A stretch of 64,000 nt of DNA from Azospirillum lipoferum (GCF_024170005.1 NZ_JALJXJ010000020.1:1-64000), one strand, 5' to 3'; shown: positions 16,932 to 25,610, numbered from the stretch's first letter. The notes: generated by a model from the letters alone, not told the origin. Translations and numbers: made by a program.

Positions 16932-18320
16932 TCAGACGGTGACGTCGACCAGCCCGTCGATCGGGCGCAGCGGTCGGTCCGCAATGGGTTCGGGAACGGC
17001 CTCGGCCTGCACGCGCCAGCCGCCGGAACTGCCGCCCCGGTCGGGAGCGGCGAAGCCGCGCGACTGCCCGTCGCCCTGAAGCGAGAACTGAAGGCTGGAC
17101 CCGTCGAGCGACAGGCCGGCATCGCCCAGCGCCCGTTCCAGTTGCGTCAGGTCGCGCCGCAGCAGGGCCAGCGTGTCGGCCTGTTCGGCCTGGACGGTCA
17201 GCGCGACCTTGCCGTCGCTGACGTCGGCGACGACGCGGATGCGGCCAAGCTCCGCCGGGGCGAGGTCGATGTGGAACTCGCCGCCGCCGGATTCGGCCAC
17301 GCGGACCAGCGGTGCCGCCAGCTGCGCCATCGCCGGGCTATGCGCGGTGGCGGCCCGGCCGGAGGCTGCGGCGGCGGCATAATGCGTTGCCGCCTGTGCG
17401 GGCAGCGTCGGCACCGCCTCGAACCCCGTGGCCGCCGTCTCGCCGCCTCCGGCGCCTCCAGCGCTCGATGGGGCGGTGAAGGGTGGGGCAGGGGACCGGC
17501 CGGCAGGGGCGGAAGCGGCTTCAGGCGCAGGCTGGCCCTGTTTCGGTGTCGTGGCGGCAGCGGAGGGTTGGTCGGCCTTTTCGGCAGCAGCCCCCTGACG
17601 GCCGGCGCCGCGCGTGGCGCGGACCGCGGTACGGGGATCGCTGCTCTCGTCACGCCGGCTCTCGCGCCCGTCCGGAGAGGGCGGGGCTTCCACCGTGGCG
17701 ACCGGCGTCGCGGCTGCCGTGGCCGGCAAGGCCGCCTGCGCGGTCTGGAGCAGTGCCGGCGCGTCCGCCGTCTGTCCGGTGCTGCCCTGTGCCGTCGCGT
17801 CGGCGGGCGCCGGCTGTGCCGGTCCGTTTTGCTTGGTCGGTCCATCGGGCGCAGGTGTTTCCGCTGTCGGCGCTGGCGCTGCTGCCGACGCGTCCGCCGC
17901 CTGCCCGGCCGGGTGCTGGCCGATGGCGGCGGACTGTCCGGCCTTGGGAGCGCTGGAACCCGGCGGTGCCACGGACGCAGCGGCGGCCTCCGGTGCCTCC
18001 CCTGGTGCCGATGTGGGCATTGCCTGCGGTAACGCGGCAGCGGCGGCCACCATCCAGGGCATCAGCGGAGCTTCGTTGCCGCTGCCGGACTGCACCACCG
18101 CCCGGGTGATCGCGCTTTGCATCGCCGCCGGGTCGTCGGGCCTCGGGTCCCTGCGCTTGCGCAGCCGGTCGGGGCGCGCCGTATCGTCGGGTTCCTCCTC
18201 CGCGGCTTCATCCACCAGACTGGCGAAATCCTCGTCGTGCGAATCGTCGCCGGACGAAGCGCCGCGCTGGGCGGGAGCCGGGCGCGGCGGAGCCGAGACG
18301 GCATCGGGCATGCTGGTCAT
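16932..18320 (-). CDS. fliK: Flagellar hook-length control protein FliK
   Basis: A 462-aa Ala/Pro-rich protein with a conserved C-terminal FliK domain (about residues 340-440): GEFHIDLAPAELGRIRVVAD, VALTVQAEQADTLALLRRDL. The long low-complexity N-terminal part is the expected molecular ruler. The ATG at 18320 is chosen. A TTG at 18329 overlapping the previous stop is possible. It sits between motE and flgD. Confidence 0.85.
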   Translation of the reverse strand: MTSMPDAVSAPPRPAPAQRGASSGDDSHDEDFASLVDEAAEEEPDDTARPDRLRKRRDPRPDDPAAMQSAITRAVVQSGSGNEAPLMPWMVAAAAALPQAMPTSAPGEAPEAAAASVAPPGSSAPKAGQSAAIGQHPAGQAADASAAAPAPTAETPAPDGPTKQNGPAQPAPADATAQGSTGQTADAPALLQTAQAALPATAAATPVATVEAPPSPDGRESRRDESSDPRTAVRATRGAGRQGAAAEKADQPSAAATTPKQGQPAPEAASAPAGRSPAPPFTAPSSAGGAGGGETAATGFEAVPTLPAQAATHYAAAAASGRAATAHSPAMAQLAAPLVRVAESGGGEFHIDLAPAELGRIRVVADVSDGKVALTVQAEQADTLALLRRDLTQLERALGDAGLSLDGSSLQFSLQGDGQSRGFAAPDRGGSSGGWRVQAEAVPEPIADRPLRPIDGLVDVTV

Positions 18321-18325
18321 GGCGC

Positions 18326-19069
18326 TCAATTCGTCAGGGTGGGGCGCGGAACGGTGGTGACCGGGACCGAAGCACCGACCACCGCCGGCGCGGCCTTGCG
18401 GTCGCCGGGCAGGGCGCGGCGTTGCAGGATCAGCCGCGTGACCTCGCGCGCCTTGGCGTCGGCCATCTCGGCCAGGATCGGAGCGGCGCGGCGCTCGGAG
18501 ATGCGGTCCAGCACGTCGACGACCATATCCGTTTCCATATCCGTCAGGATGCGGGCGGCGTCGCGCGGCTTCATCGCCTCATAGATCGCCACCATCCGCT
18601 TCAAATCCTCCTGCGCCAGAGTGGAGCGCTGGGTCATCAGCGCCTCGACCTCGCGCTTCACGCCGTTCAGTCGCTGGATCTGCGTTCCGACCCGCGCCTC
18701 CGTCGCGGCGAGCACCGCTTCGGCCTCGCGCAGGCGATTCTGGCGGCCGGACATGTCGGCCTTCTGTTCGCCGATGGCGGCGCGCAGCAGCGGATCGGTA
18801 CAGTTCGGCGGCGCCAGCACCACCGGCGGCGGAGCCTCCGCAACGGGGGGGGACGCCGGCAGTGGAACCGGCGCCGGCGGGGATGGGGCTGCTTCCGCCG
18901 CCTTCGGATCGGTGGCCTTCAGATCGGTCGCCCAGGGCCGCTCATGGGCGCCGAACTCGCGGTCGAACTGCTGGGCGATCACCGGGAAGCCGTCGACCAG
19001 GGCGCCGAGCTTCAGCGGCAGCACCATCAGCACGGCGACCAGGGTGATGGGCAGGATGCGCGGGATCAT
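18326..19069 (-). CDS. motE: MotE-like flagellar protein (MgtE-N-type domain)
   Basis: A 247-aa protein with an N-terminal membrane anchor/signal (MIPRILPITLVAVLMVLPLKL), a proline-rich stretch, a coiled coil (about residues 100-155) and an MgtE intracellular-domain-like helical repeat (IYEAMKPRDAARILTDM, VVDVLDRISERRAAPILAEM). This is the pattern of alphaproteobacterial MotE, a periplasmic chaperone for MotC in Sinorhizobium. The gene overlaps DUF6468 by 4 bp. Confidence 0.7.
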   Translation of the reverse strand: MIPRILPITLVAVLMVLPLKLGALVDGFPVIAQQFDREFGAHERPWATDLKATDPKAAEAAPSPPAPVPLPASPPVAEAPPPVVLAPPNCTDPLLRAAIGEQKADMSGRQNRLREAEAVLAATEARVGTQIQRLNGVKREVEALMTQRSTLAQEDLKRMVAIYEAMKPRDAARILTDMETDMVVDVLDRISERRAAPILAEMADAKAREVTRLILQRRALPGDRKAAPAVVGASVPVTTVPRPTLTN

Positions 19070-19716
19070 GCCGACACCTCCGACCCGACGGTGCGCAGCC
19101 GGGCATAGAAGGCGCTGGCGGCGGCCTTCGCCGGGCTTGCCGAGGCAGGGGCGGGGGCGGGGACCTCCGTCGGCTGTCCGGCCACCGCGCGCAGGGCCGT
19201 TTCCAGCGCCCGGAACTCGCTCTTGTCCAACTCACCCTTGTCGGCTTCAGCCGCTTTCAGCGCCGACAGCAGCGGAGAGGACGGCACCGGTTCGGCATCC
19301 AGCGGCTTCGCCACGGTCCCGGCATCGTCGGCCGGTTCCGGCCGCGTCCGGTTGCGGGTGGCCCGCATGGCGCCCTCATCCAGGCGGCGCAGCAGGGCGC
19401 GGGCATGCTGGACCGATTCCTCCATGCGGGCGGTGGTGCGCTCGCAGGATCCCAGGATCAGCGTCATGTCCTCCTTCATGCCCTTGGCGCGGTCCAGCTC
19501 GTCGGACAGCCGGGCGGCGATCTCCGTCGCCGACGCCACCATGCGCTTCATCGAGGCGTCGGTGTCGTCGATCGACCTGGAGAAGGTCGACACCAGGGCG
19601 TTGATCTCGGACTGGCCGGTGCGCAGCAGCTTCAGCCGCTTGTTGACGATGACCAGATAGGCGGTCGCCGTGACCAGCATCACCGCCAGGGCCGCATCAA
19701 TGAGAAAGGAGACCAT
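19066..19716 (-). CDS. DUF6468-type flagellar-operon membrane protein
   Basis: A 216-aa protein with one N-terminal membrane helix (FLIDAALAVMLVTATAYLVI), then a cytoplasmic coiled coil (residues 25-110, KRLKLLRTGQSEINALVSTF) and a low-complexity C-terminal half. It resembles the DUF6468 family that I recall between fliM and motE/fliK in Rhodospirillales. Function unknown. It overlaps fliM by 20 bp and motE by 4 bp, so tight co-translation is likely. Confidence 0.65.
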   Translation of the reverse strand: MVSFLIDAALAVMLVTATAYLVIVNKRLKLLRTGQSEINALVSTFSRSIDDTDASMKRMVASATEIAARLSDELDRAKGMKEDMTLILGSCERTTARMEESVQHARALLRRLDEGAMRATRNRTRPEPADDAGTVAKPLDAEPVPSSPLLSALKAAEADKGELDKSEFRALETALRAVAGQPTEVPAPAPASASPAKAAASAFYARLRTVGSEVSA

Positions 19717-20863
19717 CGATCAGCTCCTGCTTGGTGTCGAGATCGGTGTCGATCTTCACCGCGATGTTGTCGTTGCGCTGTCCCATATGGCCGGCGAACA
19801 GCGGGATGGTCTTGCTGAAGACCAGGACGGTGGACTCCGGGCTGATGCGCAGCTTCAGCGACTGGCCCTTCTGCCAGGCCAGCACCTCGCCAAGCGGCAC
19901 CTTGGTCTCCGCCAGCACGGCGACCAGCTCCAGCTTGGAGCGCATCAGCTCGTTCTTCAGGTGGCTTTCCCACACCGTGTCATGGCCGAACTTCTCGCCC
20001 ATGAACATCTGCACCAGCTTGCCGCGGATCGGCTCCAGCGTGGCATAGGGGATGACGATGTCGATGTGGCCGGTGCGGCGCTCCACCTCCACGGCGATGC
20101 GCACGCGGATGATGGCGTTGGTGGCCCGCGTGATGGTGGCGAACTGCGGGTTCACCTCCAGCCGGTCGAAGACGAAATCGACCTGGGCCAGCGGGTCGAA
20201 GGACTGCCCCAGATCCTGGAGCACCACCTTCATCATCCGCTCGGTCATCTTGCGTTCGATCGAGGTGTAGGCGCGCCCGTCGATCCGCCCCGGCCGCGAC
20301 CGCCGCCCGCCCAGCAGCACGTCCATCATGCAGTAGATCAGCGCGCTGTCGATGGTCACCAGCATCTGGTTGTCCCACGGCTCGGCGCGGGCGACGCCGA
20401 TCAGGGCCGGCAGCTCGATGGCGTCCTGGAAGTCGGTGTAGCGCAGCCACTCGATCTTCGACAGCGACGCCTCGACGTTGGTGGAGGCGAACTGGCGCAG
20501 CGAGGTGTTCAGCATCCGCACCATGCGGTCGAACACCACGTCCAGCATCGGCAGCCGGTCCTTGTTGACCGTGGTCGAGCTGACCAGCCGCTGGATGGCG
20601 CTCATCGCCGGCCCGCCGCCTTCCGGTGCCGCGAAGTTCAGCAGCCGGTCGATCTCCTCCTGGCTCAGCGTCTTTGTCTCGCCGGTCAGGCCGGCCAGCG
20701 CCTGCTGCATCGCCTCGGCTTCTTCGGCGGCAGGCGGAGCCGGCGGGGCGGTCTGCTGGGCCGCGGCCAGTTCCCACGCGGCGTCGGACCAGTCCGCATC
20801 CTCTTCTCCGGCGGGAGTGGCGACGAGCGGGGAGGGGGCGGGCGGGGCGGGGGTATCGGTCAT
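19697..20863 (-). CDS. fliM: Flagellar motor switch protein FliM
   Basis: A 388-aa C-ring protein. The N-terminal acidic stretch leads to LSQEEIDRLL (residues 66-75), in the place of the CheY-binding motif. A central CheC-like domain (ALIYCMMDVLLGGRRSRPG, RMMKVVLQDLGQSF) and a C-terminal SpoA domain (GEVLAWQKGQSLKL) follow. The N-terminus is about 50 residues longer than enteric FliM. Confidence 0.95.
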   Translation of the reverse strand: MTDTPAPPAPSPLVATPAGEEDADWSDAAWELAAAQQTAPPAPPAAEEAEAMQQALAGLTGETKTLSQEEIDRLLNFAAPEGGGPAMSAIQRLVSSTTVNKDRLPMLDVVFDRMVRMLNTSLRQFASTNVEASLSKIEWLRYTDFQDAIELPALIGVARAEPWDNQMLVTIDSALIYCMMDVLLGGRRSRPGRIDGRAYTSIERKMTERMMKVVLQDLGQSFDPLAQVDFVFDRLEVNPQFATITRATNAIIRVRIAVEVERRTGHIDIVIPYATLEPIRGKLVQMFMGEKFGHDTVWESHLKNELMRSKLELVAVLAETKVPLGEVLAWQKGQSLKLRISPESTVLVFSKTIPLFAGHMGQRNDNIAVKIDTDLDTKQELIDGLLSH

Positions 20864-20882
20864 CCGGTGCCTCTGGGGATCG

Positions 20883-21425
20883 CTATTGCGTGAGCAGGCT
20901 GCGCAGCAGGACGTCGGTGACGACGTCGCGCCGGCCGGCGGGGTCGGACAGGATCAGGTTGAAGCGGCGCTTGATCTCGCTGCGCAGGCGGTGCAGCCCG
21001 GCCGACCCTTCCAGGTCGTCCTGGTCCAGGTTGCGCAGGAACTCCTGCAAACTGTCGGTCAGCTGCGGCATCGCCTGCTCCAGCCGTGGGCGATCCCGGC
21101 CGGCGACGGTCAGCGACAGGCCGATCTTCAGGAAGCGGGAGGGCGTGTCGCGGCGCAGGTTGACCACCAGTTCCGGGAGCTCGACCACGGCATCGGCCGG
21201 CGCGGTCTCCGCCGACGGCATCCACAACTTTTCCACCGCCTGCGTGCCGGCCGCCAGCCAATAGCCGCCAAGCCCGGCCGCCGCCACCGCGGCCAGCGCC
21301 GCGACACCGGCCAGCAGCCGGACCACCGGCAGGGCGATCACCAGGATCCGCCCCGATCCGCGCAGCCGGTTCAGGACTTCGTCCCGCGCCGCCGCCGTTC
21401 CTGCCATGCCGATCCGTGTAATCAT
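20883..21425 (-). CDS. fliL: Flagellar basal body-associated protein FliL
   Basis: A 180-aa inner-membrane protein that supports the stator. One membrane helix (VRLLAGVAALAAVAAAGLGGYW) and a periplasmic domain with VELPELVVNLRRDTPSRFLK, then DSLQEFLRNLDQDDLEGSAG, which is a typical FliL C-terminus. The ATG at 21425 has GGGATGG upstream and replaces a TTG at 21464. First gene of the run to flgD, divergent from fliF. Confidence 0.88.
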   Translation of the reverse strand: MITRIGMAGTAAARDEVLNRLRGSGRILVIALPVVRLLAGVAALAAVAAAGLGGYWLAAGTQAVEKLWMPSAETAPADAVVELPELVVNLRRDTPSRFLKIGLSLTVAGRDRPRLEQAMPQLTDSLQEFLRNLDQDDLEGSAGLHRLRSEIKRRFNLILSDPAGRRDVVTDVLLRSLLTQ

Positions 21426-21473
21426 CGATCCATCCCGCCGGCGATTGCCGAAAATTTTAGTCAACCGGGTAGT

Positions 21474-21481
21474 CTTTAAAG
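21474..21481. promoter_or_regulatory. CTTTAAAG box between fliL and fliF
   Basis: A palindromic CTTTAAAG 49 bp upstream of the fliL start and 133 bp upstream of fliF, in a notably AT-rich patch for this genome. A second CTTTAAAG lies at 21594-21601, 13 bp before fliF, which is too close for a -35/-10 but could be an operator. Confidence 0.4.
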
Positions 21482-21613
21482 TTTTAGAGGCTTTGTCTTC
21501 AGCGGCAGTCCCGTTTTTTACTCCGCTTAAAAGTCGCGCCGTTAGCGTGATGGGGTGCGCAGGGCGAAGACTAGGCCCGCCGATTTTCAGAAACTTTAAA
21601 GGTGCGGGGAACC

Positions 21614-23338
21614 GTGGACAGTCTGATCGACACCTTGCGGTCGTTGGGGCGCGGTCGGCTGCTCGTGCTGGCGGGCACCGGGCTCGGCATCGTCCTGGCC
21701 GTCGCCGGCATGGCGCTGCTGCTGTCGCAGCCGCACATGACCGCCCTTTACAGCGGCCTGGAACCGGCGGAGGCCGGCCGCATCGCCAAGGCGGTGCAGG
21801 AGATGGGCGTGCCGGTGAATGCCGGCTTCGACGGCACCACGATCAGCGTGCCGCAGGCCGACGTCTCCCGCGTCCGCATGGCGCTGGCGGAAAAGGGCCT
21901 GCCGTCGCATGGCGGCGTCGGTTACGAGCTGTTCGACACCGACAAGCCGCTCGGCATCACCAGCTTCATGCAGCGCATCAACCGCCTGCGCGCCATGGAG
22001 GGCGAACTCGGCCGCACCATCGAGACGCTGTCGGGCGTCGAGGCGGCGCGCGTCCACATCGTCCTGCCTGAGCGCGAGGAGTTCTCGCGCAGCGCGCCGA
22101 AGCCGACCGCCTCGGTGGTGGTGCGCATGCGCGGCCGCGCCGCGATGGACCGCAAGCAGGCCCTGTCGATCCGCCATCTCGTTTCCGCTGCCGTGCCCAA
22201 CCTGAAGCCCAGCGCCGTGACGGTGATGGATTCCTCCGGCGAGCTTCTGCTGACCGAGGATGACGGGCCGGGGCTGGCGTCGGCCCGCACCGACGGCCTG
22301 CGCGTCGCCGCCGAAACCCGCGTCGCCCGCGCGGTGGAACAGATGCTGACCGCCCGCCTCGGCGCCGGCAACGTCCGCGTCCAGGTCGCCGCCGAGGTGG
22401 AGACCAAGCGCGAGGTGGTGCGCAGCCAGACCTTCGACCCCAACAGCCAGGTCGTCCGCTCCACCCAGACGGTGCAGGAGCAGGACCGCAGCCAGGACAG
22501 CAACGGCGAACCGCCGGTCACCGCCGAGCAGAACCTGCCGCAGCGCGATGTGCGCGCCCAGTCGCAGGGGCCGCAATCCTCCAACGACAGCAAGCGGCAG
22601 GAGGAGACGGTCAATTACGAGATCTCCAACGTCAGCCGCGAAACGGTGATCGAGCCTGGCGACGTCCGCCGCCTCAGCGTCGCCGTGCTGGTCAACGGCA
22701 CCTGGAAGACCGCCGCCGACGGCACCCGCCAGTACGAGCCGCGCACGGCGGAGGAGCTTCAGCGCCTGGGCGAGCTGGTTCGCTCGGCCATGGGCTTCAG
22801 CGAGGCGCGCGGCGACCGGGTGACGGTGGACAATCTGGAATTCGTCGATCTGGCGCCCGACCTCGCGCCGCGCCCGCTGGGCGACGAGATCGCCGAGACG
22901 CTGACCCGCAACGTCATGACGCTGATCCAGTGGGTGATCCTGCTGGTGCTGTCGGCCCTGGTGATCCTGGTCGGCCTGCGTCCGCTGATCCGCCGCGTCT
23001 TCCCGGCGCCCGAACCGGTGGTGGCGGAGGCGCCCGCCCCGGCGCTGGCGGCTCCGGCCGGCGGCGCCATGCCGCAGTTGACCGGCCCGGCCGCCGCCGG
23101 TACCGCCGCGGCCGGTGCCGCGCTGGGCGAAGGCGGGGAGGGGGACGCGGCTCTGGCCGCCGCGCCGGTGACGCCACAGTTGGGCATCGAGGAGACGATG
23201 GACCAGCTGATCGAGCTGCGCACGGTGGAAGGCCGCGTCCGCGCCTCCTCTATCCGGCGGTTGGGCGAGCTGGTCGACCAGTATCCGGACGAGGCCATCG
23301 ATATCCTGCGCTCCTGGCTCTATGAGGAGGTGGCGTGA
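21614..23338 (+). CDS. fliF: Flagellar MS-ring protein FliF
   Basis: A 574-aa MS-ring subunit. First membrane helix at about residues 17-38, the YscJ/FliF domains (MTALYSGLEPAEAGRIAKAV, GVEAARVHIVLPEREEF), a variable periplasmic loop, a second helix (ALVILVGLRPLIRRVF is its exit), and a C-terminal tail for FliG binding. The GTG at 21614 has GGGGA upstream. A GTG four codons earlier lacks one. First gene of the fliF-fliG run. Confidence 0.95.
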   Translation: MDSLIDTLRSLGRGRLLVLAGTGLGIVLAVAGMALLLSQPHMTALYSGLEPAEAGRIAKAVQEMGVPVNAGFDGTTISVPQADVSRVRMALAEKGLPSHGGVGYELFDTDKPLGITSFMQRINRLRAMEGELGRTIETLSGVEAARVHIVLPEREEFSRSAPKPTASVVVRMRGRAAMDRKQALSIRHLVSAAVPNLKPSAVTVMDSSGELLLTEDDGPGLASARTDGLRVAAETRVARAVEQMLTARLGAGNVRVQVAAEVETKREVVRSQTFDPNSQVVRSTQTVQEQDRSQDSNGEPPVTAEQNLPQRDVRAQSQGPQSSNDSKRQEETVNYEISNVSRETVIEPGDVRRLSVAVLVNGTWKTAADGTRQYEPRTAEELQRLGELVRSAMGFSEARGDRVTVDNLEFVDLAPDLAPRPLGDEIAETLTRNVMTLIQWVILLVLSALVILVGLRPLIRRVFPAPEPVVAEAPAPALAAPAGGAMPQLTGPAAAGTAAAGAALGEGGEGDAALAAAPVTPQLGIEETMDQLIELRTVEGRVRASSIRRLGELVDQYPDEAIDILRSWLYEEVA

Positions 23339-24012
23339 TGGCCGCCTACCCGCGCTACCGTTTCGACCAGGGGTTCGGCGCGCCCGCCATGCTGGCCGAG
23401 CCGGAGGCGGCCGAGGCCGTCGATCCGCTCGACCTGCCTACCCTGTCCGAACGCGCCCACCAAGCGGCGCTGGAGGGCGCCCGCGAAGCCGCCCTGGCCG
23501 AGGGTCTCATTCAGGGACGGCGCGAGGGCGAACTGTCCGCTGCCCGCCGGATCGAGGCGGAATTGTCCGCCACTCTTGACCAGCTGGCGCAACGGATGGC
23601 GGCGCTCGACGCCGCCCACGCCGCCCTGATGGAGCGGCTGGAGGCCGATGGCGCCTTCGTCCTGCTGGCGCTGGTGCGCCGCATGGCGCCGCGCCTGCTC
23701 GATCAGGTGGCCCGCGCCGCGGTGGAGCGGCTGGCCGCCGATGCCCTGCGCGCCGCCGGACAGGCCCCGGTGCTGACCCTGCGCCTGCACCCCTCGCTCT
23801 GCCGCCCGCTGGAAGAGCGGCTGGCGGGGCAGGGGGTCTTCCAGGGCCGGCTCGACATCCAGGGCGACCCCGCGCTGGCCGTCGGTGCCCTGGAGGCGAA
23901 TTGGGGCGCCGGTTCCGTCCGCCGCGACCCGGCAGCCTTCGAGGCCGCCGTCGCCGATTTCACCGACCGTGCCATCGCCGCCTTGCAGCCGGCGCTGTCG
24001 CCCGACCCTTAA
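23338..24012 (+). CDS. fliH: Flagellar export regulator FliH
   Basis: A 224-aa FliH-type protein that regulates the export ATPase FliI. It has an Ala/Glu-rich N-terminal half with helical GxxxG-like pattern (EGAREAALAEGLIQGRREGE) and a C-terminal V-ATPase E-like domain (VLTLRLHPSLCRPLEERLAG, GDPALAVGALEANWGAGSV). It starts at the ATG of TGATG with the fliF stop. No fliI is in the window. Confidence 0.82.
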   Translation: MAAYPRYRFDQGFGAPAMLAEPEAAEAVDPLDLPTLSERAHQAALEGAREAALAEGLIQGRREGELSAARRIEAELSATLDQLAQRMAALDAAHAALMERLEADGAFVLLALVRRMAPRLLDQVARAAVERLAADALRAAGQAPVLTLRLHPSLCRPLEERLAGQGVFQGRLDIQGDPALAVGALEANWGAGSVRRDPAAFEAAVADFTDRAIAALQPALSPDP

Positions 24013-24033
24013 CGATTCGAAGCGAGAACCCTC

Positions 24034-24372
24034 ATGCCTCCCTTGAACCTCGACATGCTCGACGACGATCCCAAGCAGGCGGAGAAGGCCCAGGAAAAGA
24101 TGGGCGATAAGCCTTACGACGGCCCGATGAACGCCATCTACAACGTGCCGGTGGACGTGCAGGTCGTCCTTGGCCGCACCAGCATGCTGGTGGCGCAGTT
24201 GCTGAAGCTCGGCCGCGGCGCCGTGCTGGAGCTGGAGCGCAAGGTGGACGAACCGGTCGAGGTGCTGGTCAACCACCGTCTGGTCGCCCGCGGCGAGGTG
24301 GTGATCGTGGAAGACCAGCGGCTCGGCGTGACACTGACCGAGATCGTGCGGACGGAACTGGAGATCGACTGA
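24034..24372 (+). CDS. fliN: Flagellar motor switch protein FliN
   Basis: A 112-aa C-ring protein with one SpoA domain: YNVPVDVQVVLGRTSMLVAQ, LGRGAVLELERKVDEPVEVL, VNHRLVARGEVVIVEDQRLG. The length is typical. It lies between fliH and fliP, but a 172-bp gap with palindromic repeats separates it from fliP. Confidence 0.95.
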   Translation: MPPLNLDMLDDDPKQAEKAQEKMGDKPYDGPMNAIYNVPVDVQVVLGRTSMLVAQLLKLGRGAVLELERKVDEPVEVLVNHRLVARGEVVIVEDQRLGVTLTEIVRTELEID

Positions 24373-24386
24373 GGGGCGGGAGAATT

Positions 24387-24526
24387 CCCTCTCCCCCATG
24401 GGGAGAGGGTTAGGGTGAGGGGGTCGCGCGGCGTGTCGTAACCGGCTGAGCAGCACCTCGCATCCTTGCCTATCCATCCTGTGCATCCCCCTCACCCCGA
24501 CCCTCTCCCCGGGGGGAGAGGGGGAA
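24387..24526. repeat. Composite palindromic element between fliN and fliP
   Basis: Two inverted units face each other. The left unit is CCCTCTCCCCCATGGGGAG-AGGG followed by TTAGGGTGAGGGGGTC. The right unit starts CCCCCTCACCCCGA and continues CCCTCTCCCC-GGGGGGAGAGGGGG. The arms pair with each other, so a large cruciform or RNA hairpin can form. The arrangement is like a bacterial interspersed mosaic element. Confidence 0.75.
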
Positions 24527-24544
24527 CCCCCCGAAAGCCCCCGC

Positions 24545-25321
24545 ATGCGCTTCCTGATCCTCCTCGCCCTCCTCCTCGCTACCGGCCCGGCCGCGGCGGC
24601 GCCGCTCGACCTCAATCTCGGGGCGCTGGGCTCGCTGGCGGACGGGGCCAGCCTGTCGGGGCGGATCGTCCAGGGCATCGTGCTGCTGACGGTGCTCAGC
24701 GTCGCGCCGGGGCTGCTGATCATGGTCACCTGCTTCACCCGCATCATCGTCGTGCTGTCGCTGCTGCGCTCCGCGTTGGGCCTTCAGCAGTCGCCGCCGA
24801 ACATGGTGCTGGTCAGCCTCGCCATGTTCCTGACCTTCCACATCATGGGGCCGGTGATCGACAGCGCGTGGCAGGACGGCCTGCGCCCGCTGCTGAACGA
24901 GCAGGTGACGCAGGAGCAGGGGCTGGAGCGCATGATCGAGCCGTTCCGCGGCTTCATGGCCTCGCATGTCCGAGACCGCGATCTGGCCGCCTTCGCCGCC
25001 TTCACCGCCAAGCCCAAACCGGCCGGCGAGGACGCCGCCCAAGCGAAGGACGAGCGGCCGGTGACGGCGGAGAGCGTCGATCTGCGGCTGCTGATGCCGG
25101 CCTTCCTGCTGTCGGAACTGCGCCGCGCCTTCGAGATCGGGTTCCTGCTGTTCCTGCCCTTCCTGGTGATCGACATGGTGGTGGCGGCGATCCTGATGGC
25201 GATGGGCATGATGATGCTGCCGCCGGTGATGATCGCGCTGCCCTTCAAGATCATCTTCTTCGTGCTGACCGACGGCTGGTTCCTGATCGCCGGCAGCCTG
25301 ATCCGCTCCTATGGGGTGTGA
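24545..25321 (+). CDS. fliP: Flagellar export gate protein FliP
   Basis: A 258-aa export-gate membrane protein. A cleavable signal peptide (MRFLILLALLLATGPAAAA) is characteristic of FliP. Membrane segments include VLLTVLSVAPGLLIMVTCF, MVLVSLAMFLTFHIMGPVI, FLLFLPFLVIDMVVAAILMA and the C-terminal LPFKIIFFVLTDGW. FliQ and FliR, the usual partners, are not adjacent. Confidence 0.96.
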   Translation: MRFLILLALLLATGPAAAAPLDLNLGALGSLADGASLSGRIVQGIVLLTVLSVAPGLLIMVTCFTRIIVVLSLLRSALGLQQSPPNMVLVSLAMFLTFHIMGPVIDSAWQDGLRPLLNEQVTQEQGLERMIEPFRGFMASHVRDRDLAAFAAFTAKPKPAGEDAAQAKDERPVTAESVDLRLLMPAFLLSELRRAFEIGFLLFLPFLVIDMVVAAILMAMGMMMLPPVMIALPFKIIFFVLTDGWFLIAGSLIRSYGV

Positions 25322-25325
25322 GCCG

Positions 25326-25610
25326 ATGGAAGAAGAAGCGGACAGCCCCGCCCCCAGCCCTTCCGCCAGCTTGGCCGACAGCCTGCTCGCGCTGGCCCGT
25401 CGCCGTGGGGTTGCGGTGCCGGAGGACGGCTCGGTCGCCGGGCTGCTGGCCGCCCTCGACCCCAACCCGCTGATCCCGCACCCGCTGCTGCTGGTGGCCG
25501 GTGCGGTGATGGCGGTCGCCTTCCGCCACGACCGCGCCCTGGCCCTGCCGGCGGCCGACGCGTCCGGTACCAACCCGCCCTCCGCCCCCTCCGCCGATTA
25601 CTCCTTCTGA
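25326..25610 (+). CDS. Small flagellar-operon protein with one membrane segment
   Basis: An unrecognised 94-aa protein between fliP and fliG. An acidic Pro/Ser-rich start is followed by a helix (SLADSLLALARRRGVAVPED), then a hydrophobic stretch (HPLLLVAGAVMAVAF), and a low-complexity tail. It starts 4 bp after the fliP stop and ends 9 bp before fliG, so it is surely cotranscribed. It could stand in for FliO, but the order of parts does not match FliO well. Confidence 0.6.
   Translation: MEEEADSPAPSPSASLADSLLALARRRGVAVPEDGSVAGLLAALDPNPLIPHPLLLVAGAVMAVAFRHDRALALPAADASGTNPPSAPSADYSF

Noticed and set aside
21426..21613. Sigma-28 promoter in the fliL/fliF gap
   Set aside because: TAAAGTTT is there, but no GCCGATAA-like -10 follows at the right spacing.
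24387..24526. CRISPR-like repeat array
   Set aside because: There are only two units, in opposite orientation, without regular spacers. They are palindromic interspersed elements.
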